Part shown: positions 55,089 through 63,416 of the stretch, in pieces
Position numbering within the stretch: position 1 is the stretch's first letter
Layout: the number at the start of each line of letters is the position of its first letter
Assembly: GCA_035545855.1 (NCBI GenBank)
Contig: DASZXK010000168.1
Coordinates: 1-64,000 of the forward strand
Direction of reading: 5' to 3'
DNA: 64,000 bases
Origin: DASZVB01 sp035545855
GTDB taxonomy: Bacteria > Myxococcota_A > Polyangia > Polyangiales > Polyangiaceae
Translations under genes and position numbers: made by a program
Notes under the pieces: model-generated
Seen by the model: the letters and a program-made list of their open reading frames with translations, nothing else
Databases searched by the model: none
Told to the model about the DNA's origin: nothing

Positions 55089-55906
55089 CCCGCGGGCTGC
55101 CACTCACGGTCCTCCTGGCGTTCGGCTGGTCGCTCACGTCGGCGGCTGCTCTTTCCTGGCTGATCACGGCGAGCGTCGCGCTCCGGCCGTCGGCAGCGAC
55201 GGACATCGTGCACCTCGGCGGCATCGAGGCCCTCGTGTTCGTCACGGGCGTGCTCGTCATTCACAAGCTCCACCTCGGGGACACGGAGCTCCGGCCGTCC
55301 CTCGGGCTCCGGGCGACCCATCCGCTGCTCCACCTCCTCGCGCTGCTCCTCGGCTTCTCGGTGCATTTCCCGGCGGAAGCCGTCGATGCGCTCCTTCGTC
55401 GATTCTCGCCGGAGACGTCTCGAGAGCTCGCCGAAGAAGCGGCGCTCCTGACCGCCTCTTCTCCCGCTCGGCTCGTCCTCGTGCTCCTCGTCATCTCGTG
55501 CATCGGGCCGCTCGTCGAGGAGCTCTTCTTCCGCGGCGCGCTGTTCGGCGCGCTCCGCCGCCGGTATTCGGCCCTGGTGACGACGCTGGTCACGTCGTTC
55601 TGCTTCGTGATCGCGCACCTCGCGGTCCGACACTGGCCCGCGCTCCTCGTCGTGTCTCTCGCGCTCACGTACGTCCGGGCGTCGTCGGGGTCTCTCTTGC
55701 CGTCGATCGGAATGCACGTGGCGTTCAACGCCCTCACCGTGATCTCCTTCGCGACGGGCCAGACGCCGCTCGACGGGTCGACGAAGCTCGACGTCGTCGC
55801 GACGCTCGCCGGGACGGCCGCGACGCTCGTGCTGCTGCTCGCGGTCCGCTGGATCGCCGCTCATGCGCCGCTCGCTCGTCGCGGCCGCGCGGAGGACGCC
55901 GAATGA
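55085..55906 (+). CDS. CPBP-family intramembrane metalloprotease
   Basis: This 273-residue polytopic membrane protein has about eight hydrophobic segments. The catalytic motifs of the CAAX-processing/bacteriocin-processing family are present: E145-E146-x-x-x-R150 in E-E-L-F-F-R-G, H-L-A-V-R-H near 180 and the M-H-x-x-x-N motif near 218. The family includes CAAX proteases and bacteriocin immunity proteins; substrate unknown. GTG 55085 overlaps the nadB stop codon (GTGA), indicating coupled translation. No ribosome-binding site is evident apart from that. Confidence 0.88.
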   Translation: MTRGLPLTVLLAFGWSLTSAAALSWLITASVALRPSAATDIVHLGGIEALVFVTGVLVIHKLHLGDTELRPSLGLRATHPLLHLLALLLGFSVHFPAEAVDALLRRFSPETSRELAEEAALLTASSPARLVLVLLVISCIGPLVEELFFRGALFGALRRRYSALVTTLVTSFCFVIAHLAVRHWPALLVVSLALTYVRASSGSLLPSIGMHVAFNALTVISFATGQTPLDGSTKLDVVATLAGTAATLVLLLAVRWIAAHAPLARRGRAEDAE

Positions 55907-56979
55907 AGAAGATCGCTCTCTGTCTGCCGGGTGGCGGCGTGACCGGCGCCATGTATCAGATCGGCGCGCTCGCGGCGCTGGAGGACACCGTGCTCGGCTT
56001 CGACGCGAACGCGCTCGAGCTCTACGTGGGGACGTCGAGCGGCGCGAGCGTCGCGGCCGCGCTCGCCGGCGGCGTCTCCGTCCAGCGGATGTACCGCGCG
56101 CTCCTCGACCCGGCCGACAACTTCTTCCCGCTCGAGCGCCGTCACGTGCTCAAGGTCGACCTCGGGGAGTGGCGGCGCGCCCTCGGCACGATCCTCGGCG
56201 CGGCTCGCCACGGCGGTCGCTCGATCCTCTCTCGCGCGCCCGCGCCCTCTCCGGAGGTCCTCTGGGGCGAGCTCGATCGACTGTACGACTCGCTCCCGAC
56301 CGGCGTGTTCACGCTGGAGGGCTACGAGCGATTCCTGGAGGACTTCTTCGCCCGTCGCGGCGTCGCGAACAATTTCCGGGCGTCGCCTCGCCCCCTCCGC
56401 ATCCTCGCCTACGATCTGGACAGCGGGCTCCCCGTCTTCTTCGGGGACCCGGACATGGACCACGTGCCAGTCTCGCGCGCGTGCATCGCGTCCACCGCGC
56501 TTCCTCCGTTCTTCTCGCCCGTGCGCATTCGCGATCGCTTCTACGTCGACGCCGGCGCCGCGCAGGTGGCGCAGCTGGAGGCCGCCGCGCGGTCGGCTGC
56601 CGACGTGATCCTGGTCGTGAACCCCATGGTCCCCGTGGTGGCCCAGAGCGTGCCGACCGGGCACGGACATCGTCCGAGCGTGCGGGACAAGGGCTACCTC
56701 TGGGTCGCGAACCAGGCGATCCGCATCGGGATGCATGCCTTCCTGAAGGAGACGGTCACGCGCCTCCGGGAGACGCAGTCGCGGCCGGTTCTTCTCATCG
56801 AGCCCGAGCCGACGGACGGCGTGCTGTTCATGTTCAGTCCGACGAGCTTCACCGGTCGACGCACGATGCTGGAGCACGCCTACCGCACGACGCGCGCGCA
56901 GCTCGGGGCGTGGCTCGACGGGGGAGAGGCCACGGTCACGCGGTCGGGATTCGAACGCCGCACGAGCGACGCCCCGTGA
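55903..56979 (+). CDS. Patatin-like phospholipase family protein
   Basis: This 358-residue protein has the oxyanion loop G-G-G-V-T-G at about 10-15 and the nucleophile motif G43-T-S45-S-G47. The catalytic Asp is in V-D216-A-G-A rather than the usual D-G-[AG], so one residue is inserted or substituted in a very conserved motif. No signal peptide is present. Patatins cleave acyl chains from phospholipids. Residues 100-160 hold a helical insertion typical of larger bacterial members. ATG 55903 overlaps the protease stop codon (ATGA). Activity is plausible but the Asp motif makes it less certain. Confidence 0.9.
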   Translation: MKKIALCLPGGGVTGAMYQIGALAALEDTVLGFDANALELYVGTSSGASVAAALAGGVSVQRMYRALLDPADNFFPLERRHVLKVDLGEWRRALGTILGAARHGGRSILSRAPAPSPEVLWGELDRLYDSLPTGVFTLEGYERFLEDFFARRGVANNFRASPRPLRILAYDLDSGLPVFFGDPDMDHVPVSRACIASTALPPFFSPVRIRDRFYVDAGAAQVAQLEAAARSAADVILVVNPMVPVVAQSVPTGHGHRPSVRDKGYLWVANQAIRIGMHAFLKETVTRLRETQSRPVLLIEPEPTDGVLFMFSPTSFTGRRTMLEHAYRTTRAQLGAWLDGGEATVTRSGFERRTSDAP

Positions 56980-57452
56980 CGGCCCGGTTCGCCCTGGCCG
57001 CGGTGGGCCTGTTCGCGCTCGCTTGCCGGGAGAACTACCGGATCGGCGAGTACGTCTGGGTCGAATGGGAGGGGCGCGACTATCCCGCGTACATCGTCGA
57101 GCAGAAGAGCAAGGGGAAGCTCCGGGTGCACTTCGACGGCTACGACACGCGCTGGGATCAGGACGTCACGCTCGAACGGGTGAAGGGCCGCGTCGTGGGG
57201 CAGACGACGCCGCCTCCGCCGCCGGAGAAGGTGGCGCGGGCGATGGGGCGGGAGCCGGAGCCGAGCGCGTCCGCGGGCGTTCCGAGCGTGTACAACGTCG
57301 GCGATCGCGTGCGGGTTCGCTGGCGGGGTTCGGTGTACGCGGGCGTCGTCGTGTCCCGGCCCTCGCCCGGCAAGCTCCTCGTGCACTACGACGGCTACGG
57401 CAGCGAATGGGACGAGGCGGTCTCGGAGGATCGTCTCGTCGGAAAACGCTGA
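56976..57452 (+). CDS. Exported protein with two Tudor/chromo-barrel-like repeats
   Basis: This 158-residue protein begins with a hydrophobic export segment ending A-L-A-C (C17), a possible weak lipobox. Two similar beta-barrel repeats follow, about 20-67 and 107-157. Each has Y-x-[IV]-G-[ED]-x-V-x-V-x-W, then Y-x-[AG]-x-[IV]-V, K-x-x-V-H-[FY]-D-G-Y and W-D-[EQ]-x-V. This is the pattern of Tudor-knot, agenet or MBT-type domains that bind methylated or acidic ligands in eukaryotes. A Pro-rich linker separates them. GTG 56976 overlaps the patatin stop codon. Its placement after a membrane protease and a lipase gene suggests an envelope role. The family assignment is by pattern and uncertain. 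Confidence 0.75.
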   Translation: MTARFALAAVGLFALACRENYRIGEYVWVEWEGRDYPAYIVEQKSKGKLRVHFDGYDTRWDQDVTLERVKGRVVGQTTPPPPPEKVARAMGREPEPSASAGVPSVYNVGDRVRVRWRGSVYAGVVVSRPSPGKLLVHYDGYGSEWDEAVSEDRLVGKR

Positions 57453-57454
57453 CG

Positions 57455-57515
57455 CTTACCGAAACCCTTCCACACTTCTCGGAAGTCTTGGCCCGGCGGG
57501 CCGGCGCTCGGTAAG
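57455..57515 (+). terminator. Inverted-repeat region after the nadB operon
   Basis: CTTACCGA (57455-57462) is complementary to TCGGTAAG (57508-57515), and between them GGCCC-GGC-GGGCC forms an internal hairpin (57490-57502). It lies just after the last gene of the overlapping set. No T run follows. Confidence 0.35.
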
Positions 57516-57582
57516 GGGGAGGCTCGTCGATCCGTCGGCTTCGTCACGCGGGGCGTCGGATCGATCGAGGAAGGAGCTCGGT

Positions 57583-58038
57583 ATGCGCGGACGACGGCGT
57601 GCGCGATTCGGTCTGACTCTCGCTCTTCTCTCGGCGGCGGCGCTGATCGCTCCCCGCCTTTCGGCGCGGCCCCCGACGGTCGCCGTCGGCGAGGTGAGCG
57701 TGAAGAGCGCCGGAGCGGATGCGGCGACGGAGCTCGTGCTCCGGGAGCTCGTTCAGCGCGAGATCGGCCGCCTCCGCCTCGACGAGGGGCGAAGGGACGC
57801 GGCCTTCGTCTTCTCGGCGTCCCTGGTCCGTCTCGAGGCGCGCGACGACGCGAACGGCGCGGAGGCGACCTGCGTCGTCTCCGGGACGCTCCGCCGCGCG
57901 GGGAGCGGCGTGCTCGTCGCGCTGCTCCAGGGTCGCGGCGCGGCGGAGGACGAGCGCGGCGCCCGCGACAGCGCCCGCGTCCACGCGATGGAAGCAGCGG
58001 TCGCCGGCGCGGTGCGCCGCCTTCCGGAAGCGCTCTGA
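57583..58038 (+). CDS. Small exported protein of unknown function
   Basis: This 151-residue protein has a basic start and a hydrophobic core ending A-P-R-L-S-A-R (signal peptide about 1-28). The mature part alternates strands and helices: V-A-V-G-E-V-S-V, then a helix with E-L-V-L-R-E-L-V-Q-R-E-I. It resembles in outline the small periplasmic lipoprotein folds of LpoB or CsgG type (three strands with a helix), but no conserved motif supports this. ATG 57583 follows GGAAGGAG-like bases (AGGAAGGAGC). It converges on hflX. Confidence 0.65.
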   Translation: MRGRRRARFGLTLALLSAAALIAPRLSARPPTVAVGEVSVKSAGADAATELVLRELVQREIGRLRLDEGRRDAAFVFSASLVRLEARDDANGAEATCVVSGTLRRAGSGVLVALLQGRGAAEDERGARDSARVHAMEAAVAGAVRRLPEAL

Positions 58039-58049
58039 GTGCGCTTCCG
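58025..58049. terminator. Bidirectional hairpin between 57583-58038 and hflX
   Basis: CGGAAGCGC (58025-58033) pairs perfectly with GCGCTTCCG (58041-58049) around a seven-base loop containing the upstream gene's stop codon. It lies between convergent genes. No T run is present. Confidence 0.5.
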
Positions 58050-58060
58050 AGCTCGGCGCA

Positions 58061-59755
58061 TCACATCGCCGACTCGGCCTCTTCGTTCCGCGCGTCCTCG
58101 CTCGTCTCCTCGGGGACGCGCGCGGAGCGGCTGAGCACGAACGCGACGCGGTCCACGAGGCGTTTCACCGAGTCCCGGTCGAGGGCGCTCACGAGGATCG
58201 AGTTCGGCTCCGTCTCGAGGGCGGTGCGTTCTTCTTCGGTGATGGAGTCCGCCTTGTTGTAGACGCGGAGGCGCGGAATTCGATCGAGGGAGAGCTCGTC
58301 CAGGAGCTTCGCCGTCGTCTTCTCGTGCTCCTCCCGCTCGACGCTCCCCGCGTCGACCACCTCGAGGAGGAGGTCCGCGTCGGCGATCTCCTCGAACGTC
58401 GCCCGGAACGCCGTGAAGAGGTCCTTCGGCATGTTCCGGATGAACCCCACGGTGTCCGTCACCACGGCGTACGAGCCGTCCGGCAGGTGGAGGCGCCGGG
58501 CGCGCGTGTCGAGCGTCGCGAAGAGCTTGTTCTCGGCGAGGACGTCCGCGCCGGTGAGCGCGTTCAGGAGCGTGCTCTTCCCGGCGTTCGTGTACCCGAC
58601 GATGGCGACGATGGGGAGCGAGCTCGAGTTACGCTTCCTCCGCTGCTGGTCCCGCTTCTTCGCGACGTGCTTCAGCTCCTTCTCGAGCCGCGTGACTCGC
58701 TCTCGAGCCCGGCGCCGGCCGATCTCGAGCTTCGTCTCGCCGGGGCCGCGCCCGCCGATGCCGCCGGTGAGACGGCTCAGGGAGTCGTCCTTCTGTCCGA
58801 GCCGGGGGAGCGAGTACTTGAGCTGCGCGAGCTCCACCTGGAGCTTGCCGTCCACGCTCTCGGCGCGCTGGGCGAAGATGTCGAGGATGAGCTGCGTGCG
58901 GTCGAGGACTTTCAGGTCCGTCTGGGCGGCGATGCCGCTCGCCTGGGACGGCGAGAGCTCCTGGTCGAAGATGAGCGTCTCGGCGTCCACGTCGATCGCC
59001 TTCAGGATGATCTCCTCGAGCTTGCCCTTGCCGACGACGAATTTCGGGTCGATCTGATCGCGGAGCTGGATCACCTGCTCCACCACCTCCACCCCGGCGG
59101 TCTCGGCGAGGGCGGCGAGCTCGGCGAGGCTCGCGCGCGCGGAATCGGCGGAGCGGGAGTTCTTCTTCAGACCGACGTGAACGAGGATCGCCCGACCGTC
59201 TTTGGCGACGGCGCGCGTCTTTCCGTGCTTCGCGAACTCTCCCTCTAGGGACGCGATGAGCTCGCCGAAGTTCGGCTGCGGGTGCCCGTAGGGGACCGGC
59301 CCGACGATGTCGTATGGCTTGCCGTCGTCCCGGGACGGAACGTTGTAGGCCCACGACATCGACCGGGGCTCGCCCTCCGCGTCCAGGATGACGGCGGAGA
59401 CGAGGTCCAGGCGGAGGCGCGTGAGGTCCGTGAGGTCGTCACGGGTGAGTGGCTCGCCGTAGAGATGCGTGTGCACGAGCCGGAGGGCCCGGAAACGCCC
59501 CTCGGCCGCGCGGAGACGGCCGATGTCCGGCAACATGAGCCCCGTGGCCGTGCCGACCACGACGTAGTCCACGACGCCGGACCGGTGGACCAGCGCACCC
59601 ACCTGACGCTTCGTCTCCCGGGATGCCTCGACGAGAGATCTGACCAGCTCGGGTGTCGCAATCCGGTCCAGCGGTACGCGGCGCCGATAGATGCGCTCGA
59701 GGGCCTTGTGGGCCTGTGGGCCGAGGCCCGTGACGTTCCCGTAGATCTCCGGCAT
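58061..59755 (-). CDS. hflX: GTPase HflX, long form
   Basis: This 564-residue protein is about 140 residues longer than E. coli HflX. The conserved core has the HflX N-terminal domain (from about 200; D-P-K-F-V-V-G-K-G-K-L-E-E-I and Q-L-S/Y-S-L-P-R-L), the glycine hinge G-G-I-G-G-R-G-P-G-E-T-K-L-E and the G domain with G-Y-T-N-A-G-K-S-T, D-T-V-G-F and N-K-A-D. The first 200 residues repeat HflX-like themes (V-V-G-T-A-T, L-V-H-T-H-L), as in long-form members elsewhere. HflX rescues or splits stalled ribosomes under stress. ATG 59755 is chosen; 59779 is possible. It is divergent from the next gene, with 72 bases between starts. Confidence 0.93.
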   Translation of the reverse strand: MPEIYGNVTGLGPQAHKALERIYRRRVPLDRIATPELVRSLVEASRETKRQVGALVHRSGVVDYVVVGTATGLMLPDIGRLRAAEGRFRALRLVHTHLYGEPLTRDDLTDLTRLRLDLVSAVILDAEGEPRSMSWAYNVPSRDDGKPYDIVGPVPYGHPQPNFGELIASLEGEFAKHGKTRAVAKDGRAILVHVGLKKNSRSADSARASLAELAALAETAGVEVVEQVIQLRDQIDPKFVVGKGKLEEIILKAIDVDAETLIFDQELSPSQASGIAAQTDLKVLDRTQLILDIFAQRAESVDGKLQVELAQLKYSLPRLGQKDDSLSRLTGGIGGRGPGETKLEIGRRRARERVTRLEKELKHVAKKRDQQRRKRNSSSLPIVAIVGYTNAGKSTLLNALTGADVLAENKLFATLDTRARRLHLPDGSYAVVTDTVGFIRNMPKDLFTAFRATFEEIADADLLLEVVDAGSVEREEHEKTTAKLLDELSLDRIPRLRVYNKADSITEEERTALETEPNSILVSALDRDSVKRLVDRVAFVLSRSARVPEETSEDARNEEAESAM

Positions 59756-59827
59756 TCCGCTGTTTGACCCCGGAAACATAGCACACGGCGCTCGCGCGAC
59801 GCGCCGGGATGGTGTAGTCCGCCGCCC

Positions 59828-60784
59828 ATGGGTTTGTTCACCGAGCTCCCGCTCGATGAGGCGCAGCGCCTCGGCCGCGCCTACGCCGTGGAGGTCACCG
59901 AGGTGACGCCCCTCGGCGCGGGCTCCGTGAACTCCAATTTCCGGCTGGCGGCCGCGGACGGCCGCACCTTCTTCGCCCGGGTCTACGAGGAGCAGGACGT
60001 GGACGGCGCGGACGGCGAGCTCCGGCTGCTCACCGAGCTCGCGTCCCTCGGCCTCCCCGTCGCGGCGCCTCTCCGTCGCGGGGACGGGTCCCTGGTCTCC
60101 ATCCACCGCGGGAAGCCCTTCTCGATGTACCCCTGGGTCACCGGGGAGATCCTCTGCCAGAAGCGAGTGACGCCCGCGCACGCGACGGCCATCGGAGAGG
60201 CGCTCGCTCGTCTTCATCTGTCGACCCCCCGGGTCACGCGGCTCGCCGGCGGGCGGTTTCGGGTCGAGGACCTGCGGGGCCGTCTGGATCGCATCGAGCA
60301 GGAGAGCCCGGCGCACCGGGACGCCGCGCTCCACATCCGCCGACGTCTGGAACGCTACACGTCGCTCCGGAACGCCGAGATTCCGGAGGGCGTCATCCAC
60401 GGCGATCTGTTCCGTGACAACGCCCTGTTCTCGGGCGCCCGCGTGGTCGCGCTCCTCGACTTCGAGAGCGCGTCCCACGGCGCGTTCGCGTTCGACCTCA
60501 TGGTGACGGTGCTCGCCTGGTGCTACGGGGACGCCTTCGACCCGGTCCTGGTCCACTCGCTCCTCGCGGGCTACGCGGCGCACCGTCCGCTCGAGCGCGC
60601 GGAGAAGGCCGCGCTCGCGGTCGAGGGAGGCCTCGCGTGCCTTCGTTTCGCGACGACCCGGATCACGGACTTTTCGATGCGGACGCCCCCCGGGGAGACG
60701 CCCTCGCGGGACTTCCGGCGGTTTCTGGCGCGCCTCGAGGCCCTGGAGCAAGGGATGCTCGACGTCCACGTCGCGGCGCTATGA
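59828..60784 (+). CDS. Aminoglycoside-phosphotransferase-fold kinase, homoserine kinase-like
   Basis: This 318-residue kinase of the APH/choline kinase fold has a glycine-containing loop (G-A-G-S-V-N-S-N-F, about 31-39), R-V-Y with the ATP-contacting Lys replaced by Arg, catalytic V-I-H-G-D-L-F-R-D-N near 195-204 and metal-binding L-D-F-E-S near 215. The G-S-V-N-S-N opening and the H-G-D-L-F-x-D-N block match ThrB type II homoserine kinases, which make phosphohomoserine for threonine. Adjacent argH, 10 bases downstream, also makes an amino acid. Other phosphotransferases of this fold cannot be excluded. Confidence 0.82.
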   Translation: MGLFTELPLDEAQRLGRAYAVEVTEVTPLGAGSVNSNFRLAAADGRTFFARVYEEQDVDGADGELRLLTELASLGLPVAAPLRRGDGSLVSIHRGKPFSMYPWVTGEILCQKRVTPAHATAIGEALARLHLSTPRVTRLAGGRFRVEDLRGRLDRIEQESPAHRDAALHIRRRLERYTSLRNAEIPEGVIHGDLFRDNALFSGARVVALLDFESASHGAFAFDLMVTVLAWCYGDAFDPVLVHSLLAGYAAHRPLERAEKAALAVEGGLACLRFATTRITDFSMRTPPGETPSRDFRRFLARLEALEQGMLDVHVAAL

Positions 60785-60794
60785 TGCGCCTCCC

Positions 60795-62174
60795 ATGACC
60801 GTTGCTCGAGGCGGGCGCCTGTCGCCCGAGGTCAGCGCCTCCATGCAGGCGCTGAATACCAGCGTGGAGACCGACAAGGAGCTCTGGCGCGAGGACATCC
60901 GGGGCTCGCTCGCCCACGTGGCCGGGCTCCGCGGCGCCGGCGTGCTCACCGCCGAGGAGGCCGCGGAGCTCGTCCGGGGCCTCCGCGCGGTCGAGGACGA
61001 GATCCAGCGCGGGGTCATGAAGTGGGACCCGGTCCGGGAAGACGTCCACATGAACATCGAGGCGCGCCTCGCGGAGATCGTCGGAGACGTCGGCGGGAAG
61101 CTCCACACCGGCCGCTCCCGGAACGACCAGGTCGCGACGGACCTCCGCCTCTACACGCGGACGAAGCTCGACGAGACGCTCGCGGCGCTCACAGGCCTCC
61201 GCAGGGCGATCCTCGACCGTGCGGAGTCGGAGATCGACGTGCTCATGCCGGCGTACACGCACCTGCAACGCGCGCAGCCGAGCCGGCTCTCGCATCATCT
61301 GCTCGCGTGGCAGGAGATGCTCGAGCGCGATCAGGGGCGGCTTTCCGACGCCCGCGCGCGCGTGAACGAATCCCCGCTCGGGGCGGGCGCCGTCGCCGGG
61401 ACGGGCTTCTCCGTCGACCGGGAGGCCGTCGCGAAGGAGCTCGGCTTCGCCCGCGCGATGCGGAACTCGATCGACGCGACGGGGAGCCGGGATTTCCTGA
61501 TGGAGGTGGCGGGCGCCCTCGCCATCGTGGGCGTGCACCTCTCTCGGATCGGGGAGGAGATCGTGATCTGGTCCACCACCGAGTTCGGCTTCCTGCAGCT
61601 CTCGGACCAGTTCTCCACGAGCTCTTCGATGATGCCACAGAAGAAGAACCCGGACGTCGCGGAGCTCGTGCGAGGCAAGTGCGCGCGGCTCATCGGCTGC
61701 GTCACGGCGCTCTACGCGCTCGAGAAGAGCCTCGCCTTCGGGTACGGCCGGGACCTCCAGGAGGACAAGCGCCCGATCTTCGACGCGTTCGACGCCGCCC
61801 TCGTGAGCGTCCACGCTCTCACGGGTGCCATCGCGACGTGCACGTTCGACGCGAAGCGGCTTCACGCTGCGCTCGAGCGCGGCCACCTCTGCGCGACGGA
61901 CCTCGCGGACTACCTCGTCACTCAGGGGATGCCGTTCCGGAAGGCGCACCACGTCGTCGGCGCGCTGGTCTCCGAGGCGGAGAAGCGAGGAGTGCAGCTC
62001 GGAGAGCTTCCGATGGACGTCCTCGTCGCGGCGCACCCGAGCCTCGGCGCGGATGCCGTGCGCGCGGCCCTGGATCCGGCGCAGGCCGTCGAGCGGAGGA
62101 CGGTCGTGGGAGGCCCGGCGAGGCCGCGCGTCGTGGAAGCGATTCGTGGCGCGCGAAGTCGCCTCGGGACCTGA
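60795..62174 (+). CDS. argH: Argininosuccinate lyase
   Basis: This 459-residue enzyme of arginine synthesis cleaves argininosuccinate to arginine and fumarate. Family blocks are complete: D-V-H-M-N-I-E, H-T-G-R-S-R-N-D-Q, T-H-L-Q-R-A-Q-P near 163-170 with catalytic His, and the signature S-S-S-M-M-P-Q-K-K-N-P-D near 280-291 with catalytic Ser. Length is normal. It begins ten bases after the kinase gene, so the two are probably cotranscribed. Its stop codon is three bases from that of the convergent gene downstream. ArgG is not in the window. Confidence 0.97.
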   Translation: MTVARGGRLSPEVSASMQALNTSVETDKELWREDIRGSLAHVAGLRGAGVLTAEEAAELVRGLRAVEDEIQRGVMKWDPVREDVHMNIEARLAEIVGDVGGKLHTGRSRNDQVATDLRLYTRTKLDETLAALTGLRRAILDRAESEIDVLMPAYTHLQRAQPSRLSHHLLAWQEMLERDQGRLSDARARVNESPLGAGAVAGTGFSVDREAVAKELGFARAMRNSIDATGSRDFLMEVAGALAIVGVHLSRIGEEIVIWSTTEFGFLQLSDQFSTSSSMMPQKKNPDVAELVRGKCARLIGCVTALYALEKSLAFGYGRDLQEDKRPIFDAFDAALVSVHALTGAIATCTFDAKRLHAALERGHLCATDLADYLVTQGMPFRKAHHVVGALVSEAEKRGVQLGELPMDVLVAAHPSLGADAVRAALDPAQAVERRTVVGGPARPRVVEAIRGARSRLGT

Positions 62175-62177
62175 AGG

Positions 62178-63221
62178 TCAGCGCGCGCCCGGCCCGGAAA
62201 AAGTGACCGTGTCCCTCGGGGCGCCTTCGCGATCGAACGCCCCGGACCGGACGAGGAGGATCCCCGCGGCCGTCGCGGCGACCACGGAGACGACCGTCCA
62301 CGAGATCCAGGCGTGGCTCGGCGGCGGCTCGCCCGGCGGCTGCATCGGTCCCTCGAGCTCCTTGCCCCAGGCGCGGCTCCAAGGAAGGAGCGTCCCGCAG
62401 CTCGAGCGCTCGCAGCGCGCGATCTCGATCCGCGTTTCCCCCGCGTCGCGCGCGACGGCCCAGTTCGGGCAGAGTATGCGGTGCGGTATCTCGACGCGGG
62501 AGCCCACGAAGCGCACGCCGTCGAAGTCCGTCTCGCTGCACGGCACGACGGGCGGAAGTGCAATCTCCACCGGCTCCGACTCGGCGGAGACCCAGCCCGC
62601 CCACGCGAGGCGTCCTCGGCGGAGCACGCGGACGTGATGTTCGCCGGCGGCGAGCATTCGCGGCTCTGTCGACGACGCACCGTCGATCTCCACATCGTCC
62701 CCGGCGAGCGGGCCTCGGAGCGGAACGGGGGGCGACGGCGCAGAATCCGCGCCGGTGTTGCCCGCGCGAACGGACGGGGCGGGCCCCGCGGATCGCGGCA
62801 CGAGCCCCTCTTCGCCGAACGCGGTCGCGCGGGTCCCCTCGAGGATCTCGGCGCGCCGATCGAGGATCGCGGCGAGCTCCGGATCCTCCTTTTTCACGAG
62901 GGCGGCGTGGGCGCGGCAGGTCTCCGCCATGAGCCACGCCGCCTGGGGGAGCGCGGGGTTGCCTTTGAGCAGGAGCTCGGCGCTCGAGAGCGCGGTCTCC
63001 GCGGCACGAGGATCGGCGTAGCTCGCGGTCCGTGCGTTCTCGAGCAGCGATTCGACCTCGGTCGCGATCTCGTCTCCTGCGGCGGCTGGTTCCAGACGCG
63101 CCTCCGGAGCCGGCTCCTCGAGGGTCGCGATCCGCGACTCGGCCCAGCCCGACAGGTCCGCCTCGTGGCCCGGGTAGGTGGCGGTCGCACCGAGCCAAAC
63201 CAGCACGATTTTCGCGCTCAC
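62178..63221 (-). CDS. Exported protein with C-terminal membrane helix
   Basis: This 347-residue protein starts at GTG 63221 (weakly supported) with a short hydrophobic segment (about 5-15). A helical TPR-like stretch spans about 40-130, with A-E-T-A-L-S-S-A-E-L-L-L and A-A-W-L-M-A-E. A Pro/Ser-rich linker, a beta segment with PEGA-like G-E-H-H-V-R-V-L-R-R-G, a Cys-containing domain (four Cys, about 240-290) and a membrane helix at about 310-330 follow. I recognise no specific family. It is divergent from the MglA-like gene with 195 bases between starts and may be functionally linked to it. Confidence 0.7.
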   Translation of the reverse strand: MSAKIVLVWLGATATYPGHEADLSGWAESRIATLEEPAPEARLEPAAAGDEIATEVESLLENARTASYADPRAAETALSSAELLLKGNPALPQAAWLMAETCRAHAALVKKEDPELAAILDRRAEILEGTRATAFGEEGLVPRSAGPAPSVRAGNTGADSAPSPPVPLRGPLAGDDVEIDGASSTEPRMLAAGEHHVRVLRRGRLAWAGWVSAESEPVEIALPPVVPCSETDFDGVRFVGSRVEIPHRILCPNWAVARDAGETRIEIARCERSSCGTLLPWSRAWGKELEGPMQPPGEPPPSHAWISWTVVSVVAATAAGILLVRSGAFDREGAPRDTVTFSGPGAR

Positions 63222-63416
63222 GGCGCCCGCCCTGAGGGCCGGGGGAACGGCCCGAGAGGAGACGCCCCTGGCAATCGACCCGCCGCGAACCGACTTCGGA
63301 AGGCGAAGGCGCAAGTGTTCGAGAGGGTTGTCCGTAGGGTAGACTGGCGATTTGGTACGGCTCTCCCCGGACTTCGGGGGCCCCGAGCCCAACCCAGGCC
63401 TACGGAGACATACCCG

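Noticed and set aside
53415..55103. A 562-codon frame antisense to nadB
   Set aside because: Complement of a strongly supported enzyme gene, with Arg/Asp/Val-rich translation and no motif.
58061..60769. A 902-codon frame extending hflX upstream by more than 300 codons
   Set aside because: The extra part is antisense to the homoserine-kinase-like gene and has no HflX similarity; ATG 59755 fits the family.
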